A DNA stretch of 64,000 bases from NCBI RefSeq assembly GCF_009604385.1, contig NZ_WEGJ01000005.1, positions 124,001-188,000 on the forward strand, written 5' to 3'. Numbering within the stretch: position 1 is the first letter of the stretch; every line of letters starts with the position of its first letter. The position numbers and the translations under genes are program-made. The notes under the pieces are model-generated. The model did no database searches and was not told the origin of the DNA. It was given only the letters and a program-made list of their open reading frames with translations. The DNA is from Streptomyces smaragdinus (GTDB taxonomy: Bacteria; Actinomycetota; Actinomycetes; Streptomycetales; Streptomycetaceae). Below are positions 1-6,861 of the stretch, piece after piece.

Positions 1-243
1 GGCTGGAGCGGGGGGAGGGGGAGGCGGAGCGGCGGTCGTCCCGGCGGCGGCCGTCGTCGCGCCCGCGGTCGTCCCGTGCCCGGTCGTCGCGGACGTCGGT
101 GCGCGGGCTGTCGCCCCGTACCGGCGCGGCGGCCCGCTGCCGCTGCGGCCCCGGTGACCCGTCGCCGGTGACGGCGACCGCGGTGACGGTGCCGGCCGTG
201 AGCACGGCGGCGGTGACGGCGGCGAGCAGAATATTGCGGTTCA
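1..243 (-). CDS. Secreted protein, N-terminal part (cut by window edge)
   Basis: Reading leftward from an ATG at 243, the frame stays open to base 1 (81 codons). It begins MNRNILLAAVTAAVLTAG, a typical signal peptide with one basic residue and a hydrophobic core. A low-complexity stretch very rich in Arg and Asp with Ser/Pro follows. The gene is divergent from a former response-regulator gene at 375. In actinobacteria, PepSY-domain secreted proteins often sit in this position beside OmpR-type two-component systems, but no PepSY domain can be seen in the part present, so that is inference. Three CTGAAG repeats lie upstream. Confidence 0.6.
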
Positions 244-314
244 TGGGGCTTCCTCCGGTCTGGCTGGTCTTCCACCGGTTCGCCGGTGACAAAGAACAGC
301 GTGCGGAACAGTCG

Positions 315-341
315 CTGAAGGCATGCTGAAGAACCCTGAAG
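315..341. promoter_or_regulatory. Three CTGAAG direct repeats, candidate OmpR-family operator
   Basis: CTGAAG occurs at 315-320, 326-331 and 336-341, so the copies are 11 and 10 bases apart, about one helical turn. Response regulators of the OmpR/PhoB class typically bind such repeats. The site lies between the divergent secreted protein (start 243) and the broken regulator (start 375), where autoregulation would be expected. Confidence 0.4.
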
Positions 342-374
342 ACCGCTTCAGGAACGCCCTGTCACCCTGGGGTC

Positions 375-557
375 ATGCGCCTGCTACTGGTCGAGGACGA
401 GCACCGCCTCGCCCGCTCCCTGGCCCGGGGGCTGACGGCCGAGGGATTCGCCGTGGACGTCGTCCACACCGGCACGGACGGGCTGCACCGGGCGACGACC
501 CTCCCGTACGACCTGATCCTGCTCGACAACATGCTGCCCGGCCTCAACGGCTACGCG
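375..557 (+). pseudogene. Response regulator receiver domain, truncated by deletion
   Basis: The frame opens MRLLLVEDEHRLARSLARGL and runs through an OmpR-type receiver domain to LPYDLILLDNMLPGLNGY, which includes the acidic pair and the phosphoacceptor Asp. Around 555-560 the homology stops and the DNA continues in another frame as the interior of a histidine kinase. The rest of the receiver, the winged-helix DNA-binding domain and the kinase N-terminus are missing. About 60 regulator residues remain of roughly 220, so no DNA-binding output is possible. Confidence 0.75.
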
Positions 558-1024
558 GCTCGCCGCGGACCTGCTGCTGGCCCGCCTCGACGCCGGCGAG
601 CGCCCCGGTGGCACTGGACGCGCTGGTGCGCGAGGCGGCCGCCCGCCGGGAGGGGGTGAGCGCCGGGGAGCTGGAGGCGGTGTCCGTGCCGGGGTTGCGG
701 GGGCAGCTGGCGCGGGTGCTGGGGAATCTGCTGGACAACGCCCGGCGGCACGCGGCCCGTACGGTCGAGGTGTCCCTGCGGCGTGACGGCCCCACGGCGG
801 TGCTCGCGGTGTGCGACGACGGGCCGGGGGTGCCGCCGGAGCAGCGCGAGCGGGTGTTCGAGCGCTTCGTCCGGCTGGACGACGCCCGCAGCCGGGACGA
901 CGGCGGAGCCGGACTGGGGCTCGCCATCTGCCGCGACGTGGTCACCCGGCACGGCGGCACCGTCACGGCGGGCACCTCCGCCCTGGGAGGCGCCCGCTTC
1001 GAGGCCAGGCTGCCGGCCCCCTAG
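558..1024 (+). pseudogene. Histidine kinase C-terminal remnant
   Basis: From about 559 one frame reads LAADLLLARLDAGERP, the end of a HisKA dimerisation helix. By about 610 the homology continues in a second frame (VALDALVREAAARREG) to the stop at 1024. That second part holds a complete HATPase domain: N box LGNLLDNARRHA, G1 box DDGPGVPPE, F box FERFVRLD and G2 box GGAGLGLAIC. The sensor, membrane segments and phospho-accepting His are gone. The receiver-kinase junction and this internal shift place the remains in three frames, so it is an eroded pseudogene rather than a hybrid kinase. Confidence 0.75.
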
Positions 1025-1028
1025 GCAC

Positions 1029-1511
1029 CTAGGGCCGGGACCGCTGCCCGCGCAGATGACCCGCGACGGGCAGCAGCGCGTCGTGCAGGGCGTCCAGCTG
1101 CTCGGGGGTCAGTATGTCGATGAAGTGACGCCGCACCGAGGCCACATGGTGCGGGGCCACGCGCTGCATCAGATGCCAGCCGTCGTCCGTCAGCACCGCG
1201 AACAGCCCGCGCCGGTCGGACTCGCAGGCCGTACGGCGGACCAGCCCCGCGGCCTCCATCCGGGTCACCTGGTGGGACAGCCGGCTCTTGGACTGCAGCG
1301 TCGCCGCGGCGAGATCGCTCATCCGCATCCGCCGCTCGTCGGCCTCCGAGAGGTTGACCAGGATCTCGTAGTCGTTGTTGGTCAGGCCGAAGGGCTGCAG
1401 GTCCCGCTCCAGCTGGTACATCAGCAGGCGGCTGACCTCGAGATGGGTGCGCCAGGCACTCTGCTCACCGTCGGTGAGCCAACGGGTCTCGGTCAAGGAC
1501 TCTGCGGTCAT
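1029..1511 (-). CDS. MarR-family transcriptional regulator
   Basis: The product has 160 residues from ATG 1511 (MTAESLTETRWLTDGEQ). A TTG 33 bases upstream is in frame but adds only non-conserved residues. The central winged helix (LTNNDYEILVNLSEAD, then SKSRLSHQVTRMEAAGLVRR and the wing ESDRRGLFAVLTDDG) matches MarR repressors. These are dimers that usually sense small phenolic or oxidant ligands and repress neighbouring genes. The ligand cannot be told. It follows three AIM24 genes in the same orientation with a 13-bp inverted repeat between. Confidence 0.85.
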   Translation of the reverse strand: MTAESLTETRWLTDGEQSAWRTHLEVSRLLMYQLERDLQPFGLTNNDYEILVNLSEADERRMRMSDLAAATLQSKSRLSHQVTRMEAAGLVRRTACESDRRGLFAVLTDDGWHLMQRVAPHHVASVRRHFIDILTPEQLDALHDALLPVAGHLRGQRSRP

Positions 1512-1561
1512 CTCGGTCGGGCACCAATCCCTCGGATCCGGCAACGGGCGTCAGCCGACAC

Positions 1562-1594
1562 CCGGTCGAACGTGCTGTGCGCACGTTCGACCGG
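1562..1594. promoter_or_regulatory. Perfect 13-bp inverted repeat between MarR and AIM24 genes
   Basis: CCGGTCGAACGTG at 1562-1574 is repeated in inverted form at 1582-1594 around a 7-base centre. It begins 51 bases upstream of the MarR ATG and 23 bases past the AIM24 stop. There is no T-run after it in the minus direction, so an operator for the MarR protein is more likely than a terminator, though either would fit. Confidence 0.45.
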
Positions 1595-1616
1595 TCGTGT
1601 CATGGCTGAGTATGGC

Positions 1617-2372
1617 CTACAAACCGAACCGTCTCTGCAAGTCGCCGAGCTGACCCGGCAGTCGCGGAACGCCCGGTTGACCCCCGCCGGGCACCCCGGC
1701 CTGCTGCGGGGTGGCCCCCGTGGCCCGCTCGGCCATCAGCGTCTCGGTCGACTGCAGCAGCACCGTACCGGCGCCAATGAACTCGAACTGGTGCTCTTCG
1801 CCGGAGACCCCGCCGATGCCCGTGAGCTGGCGCAGTCCGCCCATCACACCGCGCAGGTACTGGTGGTCGTAGTGGTGGCACGGCGCCGGGCAGTCCGCCC
1901 AGCCGACCAGGGCCTGCGGATCGACCCGGATCGGCGGTTCCATGAAGACCACGGGCCCGTTGGACGCCGCGACGAACTTCCCGGTCCCGATCAGGGTGAG
2001 GAAACCGGGGATGATCGACTGCTTCAGGGAGAGCGTCGGCTCGAAGGCGAGCAGGTTACCCGAGCGGATCGTCAGATTGCCGTTGTCGAGATCGAACGAG
2101 TTGACGTCGAAGGCCCGATCGGCCAGCAGCATCTTGCCGTTGCCCTCGGCGACCACCCAGTCCGAGGCGTGCAGCGGGGAATGGAAGCTGGTGGCCACCA
2201 GACGGTCGAGCCGGCCGTGGCCGATCCCGTCGAAGCTGATCTGCCCGTAGTAGGCGATCATCTTCCCCTTCTGGAGGAACCACTGCCCCTTCACATCCAC
2301 GCTAAAGGCGTAGTTGTTGACGTTGTCATTACTGGGCAGCGTGTTGACGTCGTGGACGACGGGACCGCTCAC
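1617..2372 (-). CDS. AIM24-family protein (third of three)
   Basis: A 251-residue soluble protein of the AIM24/TIGR00266 family, a beta-rich trimeric fold named after a yeast mitochondrial protein and of unclear function in bacteria. Visible family features are GQISFDGIGHGRLDRLVATSF in the middle, GKMLLADRAFDVNSFDL and the Gly-rich segment near GFLTLIGTGKF. The C-terminal 35 residues are Pro/Gly-rich and extend past the fold. The GTG start overlaps the previous AIM24 stop by 4 bases (GTGA), so translation is probably coupled. Confidence 0.85.
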   Translation of the reverse strand: MSGPVVHDVNTLPSNDNVNNYAFSVDVKGQWFLQKGKMIAYYGQISFDGIGHGRLDRLVATSFHSPLHASDWVVAEGNGKMLLADRAFDVNSFDLDNGNLTIRSGNLLAFEPTLSLKQSIIPGFLTLIGTGKFVAASNGPVVFMEPPIRVDPQALVGWADCPAPCHHYDHQYLRGVMGGLRQLTGIGGVSGEEHQFEFIGAGTVLLQSTETLMAERATGATPQQAGVPGGGQPGVPRLPGQLGDLQRRFGL

Positions 2373-3025
2373 AGCTTCTCCTCCGACGCCTGGACGTACA
2401 CCGTGCCGTTGCCCGACAGCTCGAGCTGGAAGGCCTCGCCGGAGCCGCGGCCCACCATGTCGCGCCAGCCGAGCGCGGTGGAGAGCTTGTTGCGTACGTC
2501 ATCGCCGCGGTGCGCCACATACGCCTGCGGGTCGACGTGCACCGGCCGCTGCGGGGTGATCGGCAGCTCGAACACGCCGCCGTGCGCCATGACCGCGACC
2601 GAGCCCTTGCCCTTGAGGGTCGTGGTGAACAGTCCCTGGCCCGTGACCTGGCCGCGGACCATGCCCATCACGCCGCCCTGGGAGCCCATGAACATCGTCC
2701 CCTGCTGCAGCGAGCCGTCGAACGCCAGCAGCCGGTCGGCCTCGACGTACAGCGTCTCGCCGTTCAGGTCTATGACGTGCACGTGATGCCCGCCGTGGCC
2801 GAACATCACCGTGCCGCTGCCCTCGACGGTCATCAGCGGCGTCGCCTCGCCGGCCACCCGGCGGCCGATCATCGAGGCGATGCCGCCCTGGCCGCCCTGC
2901 ATGTTCGGGGTGAAGTTGACGTCGCCCGTGTACGCGAGCATCGCGCCGCGCTGGCTGAACATCCGCTGTCCGGGTGTCACCTGGGCGCGGACCATCTTGG
3001 AGTTGACGGAGGTGAACGGCATCAC
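2369..3025 (-). CDS. AIM24-family protein (second of three)
   Basis: A 218-residue AIM24 paralogue (QRMFSQRGAMLAYTGDVNF, then GGQGGIASMIGRRVAGEAT and GHGGHHVHVIDLNGETLYVE). It overlaps the flanking AIM24 genes by 4 bases on each side and has a GTG start. No signal peptide or membrane segment is visible. Three divergent copies in one operon suggest a hetero-oligomer, since the family forms trimers; this is inference. Confidence 0.87.
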   Translation of the reverse strand: MMPFTSVNSKMVRAQVTPGQRMFSQRGAMLAYTGDVNFTPNMQGGQGGIASMIGRRVAGEATPLMTVEGSGTVMFGHGGHHVHVIDLNGETLYVEADRLLAFDGSLQQGTMFMGSQGGVMGMVRGQVTGQGLFTTTLKGKGSVAVMAHGGVFELPITPQRPVHVDPQAYVAHRGDDVRNKLSTALGWRDMVGRGSGEAFQLELSGNGTVYVQASEEKL

Positions 3026-3660
3026 ACATCACCCCCGATGGTGTTGCGCTCGCTGGGCTGTACGTAGACGAGGCCGTCGCCCTCGAAGCGGATCTGGAAC
3101 GCCTCGCCGCCGCCCTCGCCGATGATCGTCCGGAAGTTGATCCCGGACTGGAAGTTCTGCTGGAGGTTCCCCTGGTGCGCGACGTACGCGCCGGGGTCGA
3201 CCTGGAGCGGCAGTCCGGGCGCCACCCGGAGCACCACGGCCGGGCCGTCCGACATGATCGCCGCCTGGCCGGTGCCCTCCACGGTCGTGGTGAAGAGTCC
3301 GTTGCCCTGCGCGGCGCCGCGCAGTCCCGTGAAGCTGGTCCCCGTACGCAGGGCGCCGTCGGTGCACAGCAGATTGCTGGACTCGACGTACAGCTTGTCG
3401 CCGTGCAGCTGGACGAGGTTGATCTCGCTCGCCCGGTCCGCGAAGAAGCAGGTCCCCTGCCCCTTCACCTCCATCATGACCATCTGCTCGCCGGTCAGCC
3501 GGCGGGTGACCATGCCCCGGACCCCCTCGCCCCCACCCGTGAGTTTCTTGAACGCCATCTGGCCGTCGTACGCGACCATGGCGCCGTTCTTCGCCTTGAC
3601 GGTATCGCCGTGCAGATCGACGGCGAGCACCTTGCTCCCCTGGAGCCTGAACTGAGCCAC
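3022..3660 (-). CDS. AIM24-family protein (first of three)
   Basis: A 212-residue AIM24 protein that opens the operon from GTG 3660 (MAQFRLQGSKVLAVDLHGDT). Conserved parts are KNGAMVAYDGQMAFKKL, GEGVRGMVTRRLTGEQ and FFADRASEINLVQLHGD. The next gene starts inside its stop codon. About 90 bases separate it from the DUF3817 stop at 3751, and that gap presumably holds the operon promoter. No regulator site was recognised there. Confidence 0.87.
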   Translation of the reverse strand: MAQFRLQGSKVLAVDLHGDTVKAKNGAMVAYDGQMAFKKLTGGGEGVRGMVTRRLTGEQMVMMEVKGQGTCFFADRASEINLVQLHGDKLYVESSNLLCTDGALRTGTSFTGLRGAAQGNGLFTTTVEGTGQAAIMSDGPAVVLRVAPGLPLQVDPGAYVAHQGNLQQNFQSGINFRTIIGEGGGEAFQIRFEGDGLVYVQPSERNTIGGDV

Positions 3661-3750
3661 GGTGTGACGCTAATGCCCGGTGGAGGGCTTGGCCAGGGAC
3701 TTCGGGATGTTGTGGAGGGACTGGGTTATTCCGGGGACAACCCCAGGACC

Positions 3751-4098
3751 TCAGGCCTCGGCGGCGGCTTCCGCGCGGCCGCGGGCGGCGATGACGCTGT
3801 CGGCCTCGTAGCGCTTGAGGAGCTTGTCGCCGTACAGGCCGCCGAACGGCAGGACCGCGAGCAGGAAGAAGAAGGCGACGCGCTTGAACGGCCACTTGGC
3901 GCGGTTCCACACGTCCGCCAGCTGGACCAGGTAGAGCGTGAAGAGGATGCCGTGCAGCGCGCCCAGCGGCATCACGAGGTTGATGTCCGAGATCCGGCTG
4001 AGCAGCGAGCCGAAGATCAGCAGCGCGGGGAAGGAGAGCGCCTCCGGTACGGAGATGAGGCGCAGGCGGTGCAGGGCGGAGGCGGTCTTCGTGTCCAC
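3751..4098 (-). CDS. DUF3817 small membrane protein
   Basis: The product has 115 residues and starts at GTG 4098 behind a GAAGG ribosome site. Three hydrophobic segments are visible (about residues 15-35, 40-60 and 74-92). The motif pattern fits the actinobacterial DUF3817 family: LRLISVPEALSFPALL, GALHGILFTLYL, and WPFKRVAFFFLLAVLPFG. The C-terminus is Ala/Arg-rich and probably cytoplasmic. The function is unknown. It lies downstream of pyk in the same orientation, but a strong hairpin separates the two. Confidence 0.82.
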   Translation of the reverse strand: MDTKTASALHRLRLISVPEALSFPALLIFGSLLSRISDINLVMPLGALHGILFTLYLVQLADVWNRAKWPFKRVAFFFLLAVLPFGGLYGDKLLKRYEADSVIAARGRAEAAAEA

Positions 4099-4191
4099 GA
4101 TGAACCTTCGGTCGGGGGTCCGGCGGGGCTTGTGCGGCGTTTCACAAGCTCAGGCCATTGTCGCACGCGGCGGACCGGACCCCGTCCGGAG

Positions 4192-4215
4192 GGGGGCGGG
4201 CCGGAGCCCGCCCCC
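4192..4215 (-). terminator. Hairpin terminator after pyk
   Basis: Ten-base perfect arms (GGGGGCGGGC and its complement) surround a 4-base loop, 7 bases past the pyk stop. There is no T-run, as is usual in Streptomyces. Confidence 0.6.
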
Positions 4216-4221
4216 TCGGCG

Positions 4222-5646
4222 TCAGCCGTTCTCGCCCAGGTGGTGGACCCGGACCATGTTGGTCGTACCGGGGACACCGGGCGGGGAGCCCGCCGTGATG
4301 ATCATGGTGTCGCCGTCGGTGAACCGGGAGAGGCCGCGCAGCTCCGCGTCCACCAGGTCGACCATGGCGTCGGTGTTGTCCACGTACCGCGTCAGGATCG
4401 GCTCGACGCCCCAGCTCAGCGTCAGCTGGTTGCGCGTCGAGGCGTCGGTGGTGAAGGCCAGGATCGGCTGGCAGGCGCGGTAGCGGGAGAGCCGCCGCGC
4501 GGTGTCGCCGGACTGGGTGAACGCCACCAGCGTCTTCGCGCCGAGGAAGTCCGCGATCTCGCAGGCCGCGCGGGCCACGGAGCCGCCCTGGGTGCGCGGC
4601 TTCTTGCCCGGCACCAGCGGCTGCAGACCGCGCGACAGCAGCTCCCCTTCGGCCGCCTCGACGATCCGCGACATGGTCTTGACGGTCTCGATCGGATACT
4701 TGCCGACCGACGACTCGGCGGACAGCATCACCGCGTCCGCGCCGTCCAGGATGGCGTTGGCCACGTCGGAGGCCTCGGCGCGGGTCGGCCGCGACGAGTT
4801 GATCATCGACTCCATCATCTGGGTCGCGACGATCACCGGCTTGGCGTTGCGCCGGCACATCTCGATCAGCCGCTTCTGGACGACCGGGACCTTCTCCAGC
4901 GGGTACTCCACCGCCAGGTCGCCGCGGGCGACCATGACGGCGTCGAAGGCCATGACGACCTCCTCCATGTTCTCCACGGCCTGCGGCTTCTCGACCTTGG
5001 CGATGACCGGGACCCGGCGGCCCACCTCGTCCATCACCCGGTGCACGTCGCGGATGTCGGAGGCGTCGCGGACGAAGGACAGGGCCACCATGTCGGCACC
5101 CAGCCGCAGCGCGAAGCGCAGGTCCTCGATGTCCTTCTCGGACAGCGCGGGGACGTTGACCGCGACACCGGGCAGGTTGATGCCCTTGTGGTCGGAGATC
5201 ACCCCGCCCTCGATCACGATGCAGCGGACCTCGGGCCCGGCGACCTCGGTGACCTCCAGGGCCACCGCGCCGTCGTTGATCAGGATCCGCTCGCCCGGCG
5301 AGCAGTCGGCGGGCAGGCCCTTGTACGTGGTCCCGCAGATGTGCTTGTCACCGGGGACGTCCTCGGTGGTGATGGTGAACTCGTCGCCCCGCTCGAGCTC
5401 GACCGGGCCTTCGGCGAAGGTCTCCAGCCGGATCTTCGGGCCCTGCAGGTCGGCGAGGACACCCAGGGGCTTCCCGGTCTCCTCCGACGCCTTGCGGACA
5501 CGGCGGTAACGCTCTTCGTGTTCGGCGTGGCTGCCGTGGCTGAAATTGAAACGTGCCACGTTCATGCCCGCTTCGACCAGCGACTTCAGCTGCTCGTAGG
5601 AGTCGACGGCGGGACCCAGGGTACAGACGATCTTGGCTCGGCGCAT
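4222..5646 (-). CDS. pyk: Pyruvate kinase
   Basis: A 474-residue cytoplasmic enzyme converting phosphoenolpyruvate and ADP to pyruvate and ATP, the last step of glycolysis. Start MRRAKIVCTLGPA and the strand NVARFNFSHGSHAEHE are typical. The signature region reads VIAKVEKPQAVENM, with the catalytic Lys, followed by MVARGDLAVEYPLEKVP and ATQMMESMI. The C-terminal allosteric domain (VAFTQSGDTARRLSRYR, TDGDTMIITAGSPPG) is complete. The length is normal. It is 35 bases downstream of ackA, so pta-ackA-pyk may be one transcript linking glycolytic output to overflow acetate. Confidence 0.96.
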   Translation of the reverse strand: MRRAKIVCTLGPAVDSYEQLKSLVEAGMNVARFNFSHGSHAEHEERYRRVRKASEETGKPLGVLADLQGPKIRLETFAEGPVELERGDEFTITTEDVPGDKHICGTTYKGLPADCSPGERILINDGAVALEVTEVAGPEVRCIVIEGGVISDHKGINLPGVAVNVPALSEKDIEDLRFALRLGADMVALSFVRDASDIRDVHRVMDEVGRRVPVIAKVEKPQAVENMEEVVMAFDAVMVARGDLAVEYPLEKVPVVQKRLIEMCRRNAKPVIVATQMMESMINSSRPTRAEASDVANAILDGADAVMLSAESSVGKYPIETVKTMSRIVEAAEGELLSRGLQPLVPGKKPRTQGGSVARAACEIADFLGAKTLVAFTQSGDTARRLSRYRACQPILAFTTDASTRNQLTLSWGVEPILTRYVDNTDAMVDLVDAELRGLSRFTDGDTMIITAGSPPGVPGTTNMVRVHHLGENG

Positions 5647-5681
5647 AACGACGATCCTATCGGTTTGTTCCGGCGCGAAAT

Positions 5682-6845
5682 TTACTTGGGTCTGTTCTGT
5701 GCCGCGAGGGAGTACGCCTGGGTGGCGATCTCGAGTTCCTCGTCGGTCGGTACGACGGCCACGGCCACCCGGGAGCCCGCCGCCGACACGATCCTCGGTG
5801 ATCGCGCACGGACGGCGTTCAAGACCGGGTCCAGCTCCACACCGAGCGCCCGCAGGTTCTGCGTGCTCGCCTCGCGGACCGCGGCGGAGTTCTCGCCGAC
5901 CCCGGCGGTGAACGCGATGGCGTCGACCTCGCCGAGGACGGCGGTGTAGGCACCGACGTACTTGCGTATGCGGTGGCAGTAGACGTCGAACGCCAGCCGC
6001 GCGGACTCGTCGCCCTCGCCTATCCGGCGGGCGATCTCCCGCATGTCGTTGTCACCGCAGAGTCCGACGAGTCCGCTCCGCTTGTTCAGCAGGGTGTCGA
6101 TCTCGTCGGTGGACATCCCGCCCGTTCGGGCGAGGTGGAAGACTACCGCGGGGTCGATGTCGCCGCTGCGGGTACCCATGACCAGGCCCTCCAGCGGGGT
6201 CAGGCCCATCGACGTCTCGACGCAGCGCCCGCGCTCCACGGCCGAGGCGCTGGCGCCGTTGCCCAGGTGCAGGACGATGACGTTCACCTCGTCCGGGGCC
6301 TTGCCCAGCAGCGCGGCGGTGGCCCGGGAGACGTACGCGTGCGAGGTGCCGTGGAAGCCGTAGCGCCGGATCCCGAACCGGTCCGCCGTCGCGGCGTCGA
6401 CGGCGTAGCGGGCCGCGGCCTCCGGGATCGTGGCGTGGAAGGCGGTGTCGAAGACGGCGACCTGCGGCAGACCGGGGCGCAGGGTGCGGGCGACCTGGAT
6501 GCCGGCGATGTTGGCCGGGTTGTGCAGCGGTGCCAGGGGGACGAGCTTCTCCAGCTCGGCGACGACCTCGTCGTCGATCAGGGTCGGCTCGGTGAACCGG
6601 GTGCCGCCGTGCACCACCCGGTGGCCGATGACCGCCAGCCGCTCGTCGTCCAGCCCGCTGCCGGCCGCGGCCAGCTCGCCGGAGACGATGCGCAGCGCCT
6701 CGCCGTGGTCGGCCACCGGGCCCTCGCCGATCCGCTCGACGATGCCGGAGGCCAGCCGGTCGTGACCGGCCATGTCGATCAGCTGGTACTTCAGGGACGA
6801 GGAGCCCGAGTTCAGCACGAGGGCCCGGGTGTCGGACGGCTTCAT
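5682..6845 (-). CDS. ackA: Acetate kinase
   Basis: A 387-residue ASKHA-fold kinase interconverting acetyl phosphate plus ADP with acetate plus ATP. Visible motifs are LVLNSGSSSLKYQLID at the N-terminus, VGHRVVHGGTRFTEP-type substrate loop (here IGHRVVHGGTRF), FDTAFHATIPEAAARYAVD, RYGFHGTSHAYVSR and HLGNGASASAV. The start ATG 6845 has GAGGACA upstream. It follows pta by 16 bases. Together they form the Pta-AckA route, which also sets the cellular acetyl-phosphate pool used for non-enzymatic acetylation and regulator phosphorylation. Confidence 0.96.
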   Translation of the reverse strand: MKPSDTRALVLNSGSSSLKYQLIDMAGHDRLASGIVERIGEGPVADHGEALRIVSGELAAAGSGLDDERLAVIGHRVVHGGTRFTEPTLIDDEVVAELEKLVPLAPLHNPANIAGIQVARTLRPGLPQVAVFDTAFHATIPEAAARYAVDAATADRFGIRRYGFHGTSHAYVSRATAALLGKAPDEVNVIVLHLGNGASASAVERGRCVETSMGLTPLEGLVMGTRSGDIDPAVVFHLARTGGMSTDEIDTLLNKRSGLVGLCGDNDMREIARRIGEGDESARLAFDVYCHRIRKYVGAYTAVLGEVDAIAFTAGVGENSAAVREASTQNLRALGVELDPVLNAVRARSPRIVSAAGSRVAVAVVPTDEELEIATQAYSLAAQNRPK

Positions 6846-6861
6846 ACGGATGTCCTCGCGC

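Noticed and set aside
783..2786. 667-codon open frame on the plus strand
   Set aside because: It runs antisense to the MarR and AIM24 genes, which have strong family motifs. The frame is open only because of high GC.
3175..5949. 924-codon plus-strand frame
   Set aside because: Antisense to AIM24, DUF3817 and pyruvate kinase; composition is Arg/His/Asp-rich without any domain.
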